A DNA stretch of 64,000 nt, from NCBI GenBank assembly GCA_034440615.1, contig JAOTOM010005108.1:558001-622000 (forward strand), given 5' to 3'. The notes beneath the pieces were generated by a model. That model saw only the letters and a program-made list of their open reading frames with translations, had not been told where the DNA came from and made no database searches. Of the stretch, positions 34,191-47,639 are shown one piece after another. Source of the DNA: Ashinkailepas kermadecensis (Eukaryota > Arthropoda > Thecostraca > Neolepadidae). Both the position numbers and the translations under genes were made by a program. Every line of letters starts with the position of its first letter. The stretch's first letter is position 1.

Positions 34191-36569
34191 ATACAATTCT
34201 GTAAGCCTGCCAAGCTTGGTCTGCCGCACACCGGATCAAATAATTTTCAACCAGCGATCACCCGTCTTTTCTGTTTCTTATCCTTTCCAACATCAATCAT
34301 GAGACTTCTTTTGCCATGGGCCAGCAAGTAAGCTACGTTCTTGCTTATTCCTTCTCCTCACCAACATCGGTGACATTTACAACGGGGGACAGCTTACAGA
34401 CGTATAGTACTATATCATGGAAGCTAGAGCACACCACATACTCATTATTGAGGCTGTAATAAGCTTACCCCCCCCCTACACACATAGGGAAAGTTGAAGG
34501 AAATTTTGCTTGAACAGCAATAGGTAATAATGGTTTCACTTGCACCAGGAAGATAAACCTATTATTACAAAATAATCCATCAGTCGTGAATAGAGTTCGA
34601 AGTTCAGAGTGAAGTGTGAATTTGAAAGTACTTGTACGACGATGATAGTTCTTTTTCAGTACCACATGTTGTTGTTAGCCAGAGGCGCGTTCAGGGCGCC
34701 TGCCCCATCCCCCTTGGTGGTGAATGTTGTGTGTTCACTATTCAAATTATCGGGTTCTCTATCCAAAAGTGTTCAGCCATGTTACTTTGCGAAATCCCTG
34801 GATGCGCCCCTGCCCCCCCCCCACACACTTTTTCAGACATTCCTACGCTTATGTAGATAGGTACTAGATCTCTCTCCTGCCAAACGATGTCCACCTAGCG
34901 ACATAAGGCGTGAATATCATGTAACGCGAACAGAGTACGCAGCGGAGTGTTGTGATGCAAGTTATCAAAACATCTATGTTATGTAATCTAATGGTCGTCC
35001 TGACCATGCACCGCGCGCTTTAATTTGCAGTTGCATGAATAATGGCTCAAGGGTAACCGTGGTAATGCGTCCTAGTGGGATCGTGTGCTCATTATATTGA
35101 ACAAATAATAGCAGCATTCTTGCTGTATTGAATCAGTCAGCAATAAAATGTGAATATAACCTCCAACAAGCTATGAATGATCGTGGACGAATTTAGAAGT
35201 AGTAGGTGGTGTTTCCGCAAGCAGTCATATCTGGACCTAACAATCTGTACTGCGGTTACATCAGGAGGTAAAATTTACTCCACAGATAAAATCTACTTCA
35301 TGCTGGAGACCAGCTGTGGTGCAACGCTTACCGGGAGGGATGGAGCCTGGGGTGGAATAACAAAACTCGCTGAGACGATTGCTTCGTGGTATTAGTAGAC
35401 AAATGGACTGACGAAGTTAGCTATACGCACATAAATATATACTTGCACATATCGAAGGCTCAGGAAGGTAATGGTGGCGAAGGCGAGGCGGTAATGATCA
35501 CGGGGAAGGTGTCTGTTGTTGTATTAAAAATGTTGCTATCCGCGACGTTCGACTTATGTTATGTGGAGGTAAGATAAAACATATAAATAAAAATTTCATT
35601 TAAAAACCCACTGCTCAAGGTGTTGTCAAGCACTCAAAGATACCCGCGAGACATCTCAACAGGCCGTTCCCGCCCATAAGTGGTAAACTCTGTTACCCTG
35701 ACTTCCCAACGATGTGCACTGCCTGGTATATTCAGATTCACTTGACCAACCGGGGTTGGACCTCCCTACCCATCTGGCTATTTCCAGATCAAATCGCTCG
35801 ATCACAAGAGTTCAAATAGCAGTCAATAAAGTTCTAGTGAAAGGGTCATACCAAAGGGCACAACTCAGTGACCGGAAATTATTTTTACTTTTTTCCCTCT
35901 GTGGAAAATCATGTTGACATATTTTTAATTTGTAGGATAGAACTTGGCCCTTCGAGTTAAGCGAAAATAGAACCGAATCCAGTCCGTGTGCACAATATTT
36001 TATGCTGGTATCGCTTACAGGCATGGTTTTGAAATTAATTTGTTGTATCCAAAGGTACAGTCAACCCCTCACCCCTCACCCCCCACCCCTTAGCAACCAC
36101 AAATACACTGGAGTAAACAATTCCCAATCATCAGCATCGAAGGAAAATGAATCAAAAGGGCAAAAGAGAAATTTCTGAATGCCTTTTTGAAACAAATTTC
36201 TGGCAGCCGTTTCTTTATATGCAAATGGAAAAACATTGTCGCTAGCTTAGAGCACATCGCTATACTGGTTTCCTTTTGAAGAGAACTGAGCTTGATCCAT
36301 CTGTTATAAACGTGCTAAAGTAAATAGTGACATAGCTTCAAGAAAGATCCAGTCAAGCCTCCGTTCTCAAACCTAAGTTCGAAGTTTGGCGTTTTCATCC
36401 CTAGCTCACGGGTTATGTCAGATTCGCATGCTTGAACAAGACATGAACGATTCGGTTGTTTTTCTGCTATGAATATATACATATTTCCAGACATGCGATC
36501 ACTCAAACCCACGGTCTCTGCTAACAGCGCACCGGACTGTTGATCACGTCGCACGAGAGCACCACCACC
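34191..36569. other. intron segment, no gene seen
   Basis: Unremarkable sequence apart from a stray exon-edge repeat unit (34,873-34,935) and a possible 133-bp MITE (34,680-34,812) with CAGAGGCGC / CAGGGGCGC ends but no target duplication. Confidence 0.45.
34873..34935. repeat. dispersed single copy of the 81-bp exon-edge unit
   Basis: It carries CGATGTCCACCTAG, then GGCGTGAATATCATGTAACGCG, the same order as the last unit of the array at 26,120-26,190 but more diverged. It sits 8.7 kb from the array, in the same intron and the same orientation. Confidence 0.75.
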
Positions 36570-39500
36570 AGTGGCGTCGCCACGAAATTCTTCTAAGGGG
36601 AGGGGCAATGTTTGAAGGGGGTCTCCTGCTCACCAAAAAGGGCCTCCTATTGATTTTTTACGCTCTTGGTATGGTTCAAGAATGGGAAACATGATTTCAT
36701 ATTGATGTCTTGCTTGTGAACATATATTAAAGACATCTCCCATTGATCAACCCGCTTCTATGTCCACCAAGTCTAACTGAATATAGCTAGATTCATCACT
36801 TCTGTTAGTCATTCCCACCAGTTTGATGTCATAAGTAAGCTTAAACGATCATTTCTCAGTCCAAGGACGACAATTTTGCGAAGGTGACAACGAGAAGTGG
36901 ATTAAATTGGTTTTCTTATCGCCATCTTAAGAATTTATTTATTTTTATAACATTTGGTGCTGGCTGCAAGGCACCTGGCACACAAGCTAAAATAATAAAT
37001 CCTCAGCGAATAAATTCACGGCAAGAACAAGCATTGAACAACAGTGCATACATGATAATGCAACAATGGCAATGCATAAATAATGCAAAGCCTTCAAATT
37101 CCATGCCGTCACGCCCATGGTTTCCGCTATGCTGCACCGTTTTGTAAATTACGTCGTTGAGAAGGTATTGAAGCTGGGAAGCTCTAATCATGCAGGCTGT
37201 AATCACAGAACACAAGTTTGAAGGAAGAAAATGCATTTAAAAACATCATTCCTCCAAATTTGTATGGGGCATCGGTGTTGTTTTGTATGCTTGTGAGGGG
37301 GAATTTGCCCCCTCAATGTTGGCTTTGCCCCATTTTTCTGAAAATGTTTCGCAGACTAGTGGTGTACCTATATTTGCGTCAAGGGGGATGGTGGGAAACG
37401 TATTTGGAGGCGTCCACCTACCCCATTAAAAAAGTCCTCGGATTTCGACCACTATTTTGTCAAAGGGGACATTTTTTAATAAAATACTTAGTGATCAACT
37501 GAATTTTCCTATGGAAGGGGCCTAATCTACCACTATCGTTTCTGATTCGTCGGATTTCAACCCTAACTCCACCATCATGTTAGAATGTTTTCTTTTGGTA
37601 TCCCTTGATAAGTCACCTCACACTGCTGAAATTACACCTATACAAATCACCTTACAATGTTCGTGCACACTTTACAATGTACAACGTTCGTGCACATGCA
37701 CACCCATTTTGCGCATTCGGCGCATTCGCCACACTTCGTGCGATGCTACGGTTTCTGCTAGGCCTCCTACGTTTTGCTAATTGCTGCCACATGATAGACT
37801 TGCGCCATACGCCATTGTGATAGACTTGATATTGTGATAGACCACACATGATAGACTTGACGTGCTGGAATGCTTCGTATGGACGTTCGCTGCGAAAATT
37901 CGATTAATTAAACTCGATCATTAGTTCCCTTCTTCCAACATTTTATGGTGGTTAAGAAATGCGGATGAGCTTTGATGCACCTCATATCTTTAATTAAATA
38001 TGCTCTCAGATTGGCTACTGAACCGAGGCCCTGCCTCAGTGTTCTTTTTTGGACCCGTTTCGTCTTTCTTCGTCTGCGGATGTGTCTTATGGCTTCAATC
38101 CATTTTTGTTAGGAGCCCAGCACAAATTCGAAACTCCTGCTCGTTTTAGGTTTTTGTTGCTTTTCTGTGCACCGAGGATGTTTTTTTAGGTGTCGGGGCG
38201 CTTTGAAAGATCACGATGTGTTTATTTAGTGCTCGGTCTTTTTCTTCGTTTTGGGACCATGCTGCTTTTTGCGGCCCCAGCCTCTTGTGCAGTCCCTTGT
38301 GCGGTCGCATGACCCCTGTGTGCCTTGAGAGCTTCCGGTGTATCTTTTTAGAGCTCCCGGTATGTTTATTTAAGGCTGCAACGCATGTTTTAAGGCCCTG
38401 TCGCTTTTTGCGAGACTGCGCTTTGGAGGGCCAGTTGCACTTCCGGGCCCCGTTGTGCTCTTAGGGTCCCGCTGTGTTTATTTGGGGCTTCTGATGCACA
38501 TTTGTTGGGCCCAGTACAATTTTGGGGCTTCGGTGCGATTTGTCTGGTTCCCAGCGCGAATTATCGCGCCCAGGCGCGTGGTTCCGGGGATCTCTTTTCA
38601 ATTTTCTTTAAAGTCCGAATCCCAGCTTGATTTTTTCAAGCCCCTGGCGCCATGTTTTTATATTTCACCTTGATGTTTTTCGAGCTCCGGCATGTTTTTC
38701 TGGGCCGTACGCCATTTGTGAAGGCATCTGATGATATGTTCGGTGCTCCAGAGCCATTTTCTGACACGGACAGTTACTTTTTGGAATCCCTCCTTATTTT
38801 GGAAGGCTCCGGCTTGATTTTTTTTGGGGGATACCAATGCAATTTTTGGGGTCACACTGTGCTTATGTGGGGCCTTAGAGGCCAATTTTTGGGAGCCCCG
38901 ACGTGAATGTTTGATGCGCAGACCAAATTTTTGGGACTACCGATGGAAATTGTGGGTCCCGAACGCGATATTTGGGGAACCAGTTCGAGCTTGCGGGGTG
39001 CGTTGTACTTAGCTGTGACCCCAACGCGATCTTGGCGGTTCCTGTTGCAGATGTTCGGGCCTCGGAGCGAGTTTTCTGGGCCCGTCGTATTTGTCGGGTC
39101 AGCCCTCTGCGCGAATTCTGATGGACCGACGCCAATTTGTGTGACCCCAGCGCGACTTTTTGGGGCCACGGCACGATTCTTGGGAGCTTATAGGGATAAG
39201 CTCCCAAGCTTAGGAGGGAGGGGACATTTGCCCCCTTGATATGCCACTGCGGTCACCGAAGGAGTTTTTGTTTCAGCCGATGGGACCTTTCGGAGTGTAA
39301 AAGCCCTCCGGGCAATTGTTTCCGGACCTGTTCTTAATTTGCCGGTGCTGGGGGTCGATTAGATCGAGTCTCGGTGTGAACTTTTTGGACATCGAGTTCT
39401 ATCTTTTTAAAGGTCCTCATGTTATATTTTTGGGTCCCGGTACGATTCTTCGGTCTCCCGGTGCGATTTTTTATCGATGCCCTGACTCGTTTTGTCTGGT

Positions 39501-41810
39501 GCCCAACGGGTTTTTTGGGGACTGCCCCGATTTTTGAGGCCGTAGAGTGACATTCCGGTTGAGAATTGATTTGTTAGGGCAGCTGCAACTTTGGGGCCTA
39601 GCGCGACCTTTTGGGCCCCCAGTGTGATTTTCAAGGGCTGCGACGCGACTTTTTTGTGTCCAATATAATCTTTTGTGTCCCGACGTCAGTTGCTTGGATC
39701 CCTAGCGCGAGTTTTAGCGACCTCGTCACTTTTTGGGCGTCCAACACGTTTTGGAGCCTTTTGGCGTCATTGTTGGGCCCTAGAGTGATTATCCATGTCC
39801 GGATTGTCTTTCGTCGCCCCGGCTTCATTTGTGTTCCAATGAGACTGTCAGGGAACGGTACGACCTGTCGTGCCCCTAGCGTGATTTTCATGGTCCGGGC
39901 GTGACTTTTCGGTACCCCAGGCTCAGCGTGATTTTCAAGGTTGCCGGCCGGCTCATTTTGGGACCATGTAGCGATTTTCAAATACCCCGGCACGACTTCT
40001 ACAATTTCTTAAGGGCTTCTTGCAAATTATAGGCCTCCTCTCGTGCTTTAGGGGTCTCGACCCATTTCCTGCAGCCTCTTTACCGGTTTTGGATGTCTTC
40101 TCGTGTCCTACCCTGCTCCATATTCAATGGCCCCCTTTCCCGTCTTGGAGGGCCTCCTCCTACATCCTGGAGCCCCTTTAACATGGCATGGGGCTTCCTC
40201 TCATGTTCCAAGGGCATTCTCTGCCAAATTAGGGGCCTCCTGCCACGCTTCGTGGGCCTCCTCTTTTGTCCTGACAAAGCCTACACGTCTTGAGGGAGGG
40301 CATCTTCAATTTTGGAAACCTCACCTCCTTCCATACCTGCTACTACTCCCATCTTAAGGGCCTCCTCTCATTTCCTGGGAAATCCTTCCGGTCTTCTGGG
40401 CCTCATTCGGCCCTGGACACCTCCTATTCTGTATTGAGGGCTCTTCTCGAGTCCGGCAGAGGCCTCCTTTTCTCTTCTAGAGACCTTCTTTTTCAAATTA
40501 GGGGCCTCCACTCACGTCTTGGGGGTCTCCTGCTCTGTGTTTTGATTCGATCTTTTCCCATTTTAAGGGTGGCCTCTTATCTCCTGGTGGACTTCTCTTC
40601 TCTCCCAGGTGTCTCCTCTTCCAAATTACAAGCAACCTTTCCTATCTCAGTTCCCTTGTCATTTTCTTGGGACCTTCTTACCCGTCTTGGAGCCTTCTTT
40701 CTCGCCTGGGAACCATCCCTCTTATCTAATAGCCTTTCTCTCATATTTTAGGGGCCTCCTCGTTCATCATGGGGTCTCATTTTCAATCTTGTGTCGTCCT
40801 CTTCTGAATTAGTCTCCTGCCACGTTTCTGGATCATCCTTTTCTATCTTGGTGGAATCTTACCCGTTTTGGGGCCTGTTTTTGCGTCTCCGAAACCTCAT
40901 TTCATATACACTGGCTTTCTCTTTCGTCTTAGGGCCTCCTTTGCAATCCTGGGGACTTCCTTTGCAATCCTGGTGGCCTTCTTTGCAATCCTGGGGGCCT
41001 CCTGTGCAATCCTGTGGGCCTCATTTGCAATACTGGGGCCTCCTTTGCAATCCTGGGGCCTCATTTGCAATCCTGGGGGCATCCTTTGCAATCCTGGGGC
41101 CTCCTTTCAATATTGGGGGCCTCCGTGCCAATTGTCGGCACTCTCGTGATTTCTGGACCTCCTATCCTCTCGTAGGTGACTCCTTTTTCAAATTAGGGGC
41201 CTCCTCTCACGTCTCGGAGGCCTCCTCACCTGTGTTTGGATCCTCATTATCCTCTTAGGAAGGTGCTTTTGTGTCATAGTCCCAAATCTTCTCTCCTAGG
41301 GTCCTCCTCTTCCAAAATATGGGCCTCATCTGGCTGGTCTCAGTGGCCTTCTCTCATTCCTGCGAAAACCCATCTTGGGGCTCCCTCTTGCGTCCGGAAA
41401 AATATCTCCAATCATTCCTTAATTTTTTATTGTAGGGGCCTCCTCTTCCATCTTGGGGCCTCGTTTTCCAAATTAAGAATATCCTGCCACCCATCGGAAG
41501 CCTTCTTGTCTAACCTGGGTGGCTTCCTGCCAGTCTCGGTGGCATCCCTTTTCGTCCTGGGGCCTCCTCACAATCTCTGTCCTACGTCTCTTATTAGGAC
41601 CTGATTATATTTCGCGGGAGCCTCGTTGCCAGTCTTTGGGCCTCCTTGACAACATGATCTTCTGTCTCGTCGGCCTCCTTGCTCACCTTTTTTCCTGTGC
41701 ATTTCCGGATAGGGGTCTCCTCAAATTTCACGGGGCGGCGCCCCCCCCCAGTCCCACGGCAGGAGGGGCGACTGCCCCGTCTACCCCCCTCCTCGGTGGC
41801 GACGCCCCTG
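36570..41810. mobile_element. hAT-like DNA element with 21-bp satellite cargo (5.2 kb)
   Basis: The left end is CAGTGGCGTCGCCAC and the right end, reverse-complemented, is CAGGGGCGTCGCCAC: 15 bp with one mismatch. Each side is flanked by the same 8 bases ACCACCAC (36,562-36,569 and 41,811-41,818), as expected of hAT-type insertion. Inside are 1.6 kb of unique-looking sequence and about 3.6 kb of 21-bp satellite (38,170-41,740). No transposase was found. The duplication is low-complexity, so some risk of coincidence remains. Confidence 0.65.
38170..41740. repeat. degenerate 21-bp satellite, right block
   Basis: Two sub-families of the same 21-bp period. 38,170-39,990 is the reverse complement of the left block family (GGGGCCYNNGCGCGATTTT). 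40,000-41,740 is GGGGCCTCCTTTGCAATCCT-like. Units at 40,940-41,110 are most homogeneous. Open frames with 7-residue repeats such as FAILGAS are by-products. Confidence 0.82.
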
Positions 41811-42168
41811 ACCACCACTCACCAATCCGCAGAATATCTACACTCACCGGGGAGGGAGGGCTTCTCGAAACGCTCCTGACGGTGTACCTCACTGAGGACC
41901 TCGCGAGCTTCACTGAGGACCTCGTGATCCTCAACGAGGATCACGAGGAATGAACGCAGCTTCTTAACTGTTACAGGTATGTGATGATGTACTTATGAAA
42001 CGATTTAGCGGAGTAGTTAGATCGAATGATTATTTGATCCAGCGGACCACTGAGCGCGTGGCCTTCCACAGGTCACACGCTTAGTGAGAGGAAATAAAAT
42101 GGGGCCAGGTAAGCAGGGATGATATGTGAATCACAGAGAGTAGCCGATAACTGCCATGTTCTGGCTCT

Positions 42169-42195
42169 TACTTCTGGGTGAATCACCCAGAAGTA
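42169..42195. repeat. 27-bp perfect palindrome near a C2 exon
   Basis: TACTTCTGGGTGA, a central A, then its exact reverse complement. It lies about 45 bp downstream (transcript direction) of the donor of the next exon, so it would form a hairpin in the intron RNA close to the 5' splice site. Confidence 0.65.
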
Positions 42196-42244
42196 GACAG
42201 AGTAGCCAACAGTGTCACTGAAACGGCATTCATTCCAGGCTCAC

Positions 42245-42369
42245 CTCCAGCATCCTGGCGTGATTCAGCGCAGCGTTAAACATCTGCTTCCAACAGCTCG
42301 GAGAGAGCGGCTCCCAACTGGTCTCCCCGAGGACCATTCCATCTATCTTAATCACAGCCTTGACATCAC
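42245..42369 (-). CDS. PKN: PKN C2-like domain exon (DVKAVIKIDG)
   Basis: A 125-bp exon (2 + 41 codons). The product is DVKAVIKIDGMVLGETSW, then FNAALNHARMLE. It aligns with PKN C2 (VLKLDNxVVGQTSW...F.LELxRARELE). The acceptor is TTTCCAG|GT and the donor is GAG|GTGAGC. It joins VDIFWRD in the next exon to make the expected ARxLExxxFWRD. Confidence 0.93.
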
Positions 42370-42601
42370 CTGGAAATGTGCCAGCACTCTGATTGTGGTG
42401 AGCCATACAATATACAACACATCGAAACGAATTACATCGCTCACATGAAAAGCAGTTATAACAAGCCTTGTTCGAAACAAAATTATATCTTGCCAGAAAT
42501 ATACTGACAAACATTAGTGGACCAAAAATATACCGTAGCCAACGTTGTTCAAGAGAACATATACCGCCGTTTGACAAAGAGCAATGGTTTTAATCACTTA
42601 C

Positions 42602-42699
42602 CGTTCTGCCTGGCTTTGCTAATAGGTGCAGATCTTTCACCGGCGTCGCGGTATCGATAGCCGGGCACGCTCTCCAGAAGATCCTGACATCCCATTAAC
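42602..42699 (-). CDS. PKN: PKN C2-like domain exon (RLMGCQDLLE)
   Basis: A 98-bp exon (1 + 32 codons + 1). It encodes LMGCQDLLESVPGYR and ends SKARQN. The start is nearly identical to vertebrate PKN2 (RLMGCQDLLENVPGR), the first beta strands of the C2-like domain. The acceptor is GGCAG|G and the donor is AACG|GTAAGT, joining as Gly to the next exon. Confidence 0.94.
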
Positions 42700-43184
42700 C
42701 TGCCAAGCATAGTTATGCAAACATGTCATGCGTTATTCGTATATACATTGATGGAAGGACGCACCCAGAAAATAAGTAATCTTGGAGGAGCAAAGTGACA
42801 AAATAAGAATTATTTGGGCGTGGGTCAGTGTTCCCAACAGCACTATGAACCGATAACTCCCCCCCTCCCCGGTCGCTCCCAACGAAAACATAATTTACCA
42901 GTCTAACAACAACCAAAATGCAAACAAGTTCTTGATGAAAGGCAAGTTATTTTTCGCCCATAAAAACGCACCAAAGAGGTTTATTTCAAGTACTTGCCTT
43001 TTGCACTCCTGAGTGCGCTACTGACTCGGCGAAGTAACAATCATGCATAAAAATATTTCTTGAAAATAAGAGCGCAACCATGCATCTAACTATATCGATA
43101 TGTCGATTTATGTTCCAATCTTGAGTATATGCTCGTCCAAAGGCATATATTCGGATCCTAACAAAGACAAAGACTAGAAGAAAA

Positions 43185-44240
<1,056 letters not shown>

Positions 44241-46026
44241 CAGAGAAGGAGAGAGCTGGATTCAATCTAGTATTCGTAGGGAATATTCAAAATGGTTTCT
44301 TCGGGTTTCAAAATAGTCCAGAGCAAAATGGCATGTATTTTAGAAGATTGCCATCCTATATACATTTTCGGGCAAGTACATCGCATTCACTTTCATCTTC
44401 GCATGAATATTACTAACACCTGGTTATGGGGTTATGTATAATTTCCTGTTTCTCACAGACCGGGACGAGAAAAATTTCAAACAATAAACCTGATCACTTT
44501 TTTATTCTCAAATTGCTTTGGGTCCTGAACTGATCTTAACCCTCCCCGTCTTTCCGGTCATATCCTATTTATATTTGGTATAGTCTATTTGGTTCAGCTT
44601 ACGCCCATATAAGGACGAAATGATTAGACTATCACATTACCGTACAGCCAAAACATTCCTGCTAGTACGGAACCCACAAAGAAACAGAAAGCAGAGCCTC
44701 TGCAATCGTATTCTTCAACGTATTCAGTGTTTTCGTACTAGACGTGGATCCAGGATCCAAACTTCAAGAGTCACCAGAAAGATGATGTTTTGGGAATTTT
44801 TTGCATCTCAGCACATGGCAAGGCGTTATATTTTCTCAGATTTGGGAGGTGCCTCTACCTGGTTCCTCGCCTCAGTATGGTACGATGTTGGCAAAATAAG
44901 CAACCTTGAACGCACAGACACAGATACAGGCAAATATTTATGTTATTATTTCATTTTTCAATTATTTCAGGTTTATGTACCATAAATTCACTTTTGAAAT
45001 GCCCGTATTAACGTTCTTCAGTAGTATAAAGAGTTTCACAACCCAATTATGGTATATAAACCATACATATTTGCTTCCGTTACGTTCGTCTTTCTAAACG
45101 AACAAAAATTAGATATCTAATAGTACTGAAACAAGAAGAATGCTTACACTGATCCTGTTTTCTATGCAATATATTTACTTTCACGACGCCAATATTAGCG
45201 TACTTAACCCCTGCAAAGGCGCTTAAATAAATTATTGCGGTCAAAGTTCACAACTATGCTTTTGAATCCCTTTCATGAGGTAACTGTATGCAAAATATAT
45301 AAATATAAATCAATTGGATCGACGCCATTTTGAATCAACTGTCATTTGTGTTGACGGTCGCCTAGTGTTACGGTTGTTTTTAGCAACAACTGGAGAAAAA
45401 GCGTCAAGCACGGAGTAAAAATGAGTGCACTTTTTTCGTTACAGGGAAAGGAAGCATTGCATAATTAAACACTTGAAAAATAGGCACATGAGTAGCAGGA
45501 GCGGATCCAGGAATTTTATGCGGGCAGGGCTGGAGGTGCGCCATTTCATCGACAACTGACGCTGAAAATTCGCTTCATCGAAAACGTCACTGCCGAATTC
45601 CATGGAAGGGCATATTCGGCTGAAAATTCGCTCATGTGGCCAGTATTCAGGCGGTGGTGCATTCTGCATGATAAAGAAAAACACATTTTTGGTTTATTTG
45701 GAAGATGCCTCGTTGATGCTTCATTTCGCCGGCGCCGTGATAGAACGGTTCAGGGATATGGCGAATTTCTTGCGCGTGCTGAGAATGCGAAGCGCCTTTT
45801 GCAAAAACACTTGAACCAAATGCATTTGAACAACACCTCACCCGTGACGTGCGCTACCGTGGTGACGTGGGTACAGGGGAGCACTAAACATCGTGTAAAT
45901 ACACTCGAAAGAACCGGTAAATTAAGACTATGAATTGTTTGTTCTTGAGATTGAGCAGAAAACACCGAACATCGTGTAAATATTGTTCTGTGTGTATCTG
46001 CACCACGAATAAAACGCTAAACAAAC
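44241..46026. other. intron, no exon seen
   Basis: Contains a possible solo TTAA-type end (TTAACCCTCCCCGTCTTTCC at about 44,536) related to the element at 6,918, and two short copies of ACATCGTGTAAATA at about 45,888 and 45,970. No coding exon is supported. Confidence 0.4.
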
Positions 46027-46198
46027 CTGAGCTGCAGCTGACCGCTGATGACGGCTATTTCGCTCGAGGCAGAGCTGCACGAAGCGTCACTGTCTGAGGA
46101 GCATGACCTCACTTCGTCTCCAGGGAAAGTACCGAGAGTGGCGACGCGGACAGAATCTGGTGACTCTGGACACGATTCTTCCTCTTCTCGTGTGGACA
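46027..46198 (-). CDS. PKN: PKN exon before the C2-like domain (Ser/acid linker)
   Basis: A 172-bp exon (2 + 56 codons + 2). It begins STREEEESCPESPDS, has a Ser-rich segment, and ends AVISGQLQL + AG, which joins G TTA of the next exon to give SGQLQLRLMGCQDLLE, the PKN C2 start. The acceptor chosen is CTTCCGGCAG|TG; an upstream ATTAG|A is an alternative. The donor AG|GTTTGT is moderate. The join is strong evidence; the 5' boundary is less sure. Confidence 0.75.
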
Positions 46199-46264
46199 CT
46201 GCCGGAAGAGAGTAGTGTGCTGGCATTCTAATAGCTACCCAGGGATAGCTGAAACCTAGGGCTG

Positions 46265-46378
46265 GTTTTTACAATGAGATCAAACCCCTGTTTGGTATGA
46301 CTAACCCAGATCCTCCTTGTGCCAAGACCGGGAGACCTATGCAGGCCAGCGGTCTATCCACTGAGCTAGCCAGACGGA
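46265..46378 (-). mobile_element. tRNA-derived SINE remnant
   Basis: On the minus strand, GTCTGGCTAGCTCAGTGGATA contains a perfect Pol III A box (TAGCTCAGTGG) in tRNA-like context. A damaged B-box-like GGGTTAGTC follows about 60 bp later. The 3' half does not fold as a tRNA, so it is a SINE or tRNA relic, not a tRNA gene. It lies just upstream of the exon at 46,198. Confidence 0.5.
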
Positions 46379-46634
46379 AAATGAGCGAACTAGAAGGCTA
46401 GATAAAAATTGCCGCAGCACACCTGTTCAAGAACAACAAAAAGCCGAAAACTGCCAAATCAGCAGGAGGATAGACAGCTAAATATGTAAGCCAGTCGCCA
46501 TACATAGACCAAGGAGACACAGCAGCCCAGGCACACAATGGGGAAAGGAGTATTTGAGCACCACTGAGTGCACCAGCCAAGCGCAATGGAAAATAAATAT
46601 GCGCGAAATACAAACGATAAAATAACTAACATAT
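46379..46634. other. spacer, nothing recognised
   Basis: Non-coding spacer between the SINE remnant and the CA tract. Confidence 0.4.
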
Positions 46635-46855
46635 TTTACACGCATGCACACACATGTACACACCTACACACACAAACACACACACACATACACCTATACA
46701 CACACACCTATGCACACACACACACCTATATACACACACCTATGCACACACACACACACCTATACACACACACCTATGCACACACACCTATGCACACACA
46801 CACCTATACACACACACACCTATACACACACATACACACACACACACACACAAAC
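46635..46855. repeat. CA-type microsatellite with CACACCTATA units
   Basis: CACA tracts punctuated by CACCTATACA / CACCTATGCA. Simple repeat. Confidence 0.92.
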
Positions 46856-47639
46856 GTGTGCTCATGACGTAACGCAAATCATATGCACACATATAGGAGC
46901 CGCAACGCAAATTGACAGTCTTTGAAAACGAGCGAGAGAAAATGAAGAGGGAGAAGAACAAATATCATGATAACAGATACAAATTCACGTTAAAAATAAA
47001 GGCACATCGGAAGAAAAAGAGGGCGGTAGAAATGAGGCATGATAACTAGACCGAACACCAAAAGTGGTTAAGTCTGGAGAAGAAAGGCTGGAGAAAGAAA
47101 AACAAGAAACAAAGCAAGACAAATCATATGCCACGAATAGCATGGCATTTCAGCAGATCGCCGCATGTCGTAATGTAACTTCATACATTGTTTCTGATTA
47201 CGAGCCAGGGAGAAGCCCGCGCGAGACTACTCCGTGGTATGTACGAGAGTTCACTGGAGCCGCTCGGCCGGCCCGGCTGTTAACTTTCCGTTCTTGTTCG
47301 GATGTTTTAATATGGATTGTGTCAAGATTGAATGTTTTAAAGATTAATGGTTTATGTTCTTTTAATTAGAACAATAATCTTTGTTTTATCAATATTTTCC
47401 CAATAGTCTTCATGAAGTGTTCTTAACATTTTCTCAAATAAAGAGGGACTGGCGGCTTTTCTACCGGCCGTAAGCTTTTAATTACGTTCCACGGTGTAAT
47501 TTATCGTTTCATGTTCTACTTTTCCCATTCAGACCCAGATCTGCTCATTCAATTTTGTTTGTTACCAACTATTATCACAGTATTTCTTCTGAAGTAATCT
47601 CAATCGTTGTTCAAAAGAAGAAATTTACAGCGACATTCA
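46856..47639. other. non-coding, nothing recognised
   Basis: A 101-codon plus-strand frame at 47,064-47,369 has no recognisable content. I see no support for a gene. Confidence 0.4.

Noticed and set aside
34680..34812. 133-bp MITE with CAGAGGCGC / CAGGGGCGC ends
   Set aside because: Ends are inverted but no target duplication is present and flanks are C-runs; noted only inside the intron entry.
40290..41604. FAILGAS-type repeat protein frames
   Set aside because: Same satellite; several frames equally open.
28344..41810. A single giant foldback transposon spanning both satellite blocks
   Set aside because: The left flank (GGCATGCG) does not match the right flank (ACCACCAC), while 36,562-36,569 does; the two-element reading fits better.
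46278..46376. tRNA gene on the minus strand
   Set aside because: Good A box but no intact T arm or B box and no closed acceptor stem; treated as SINE relic.
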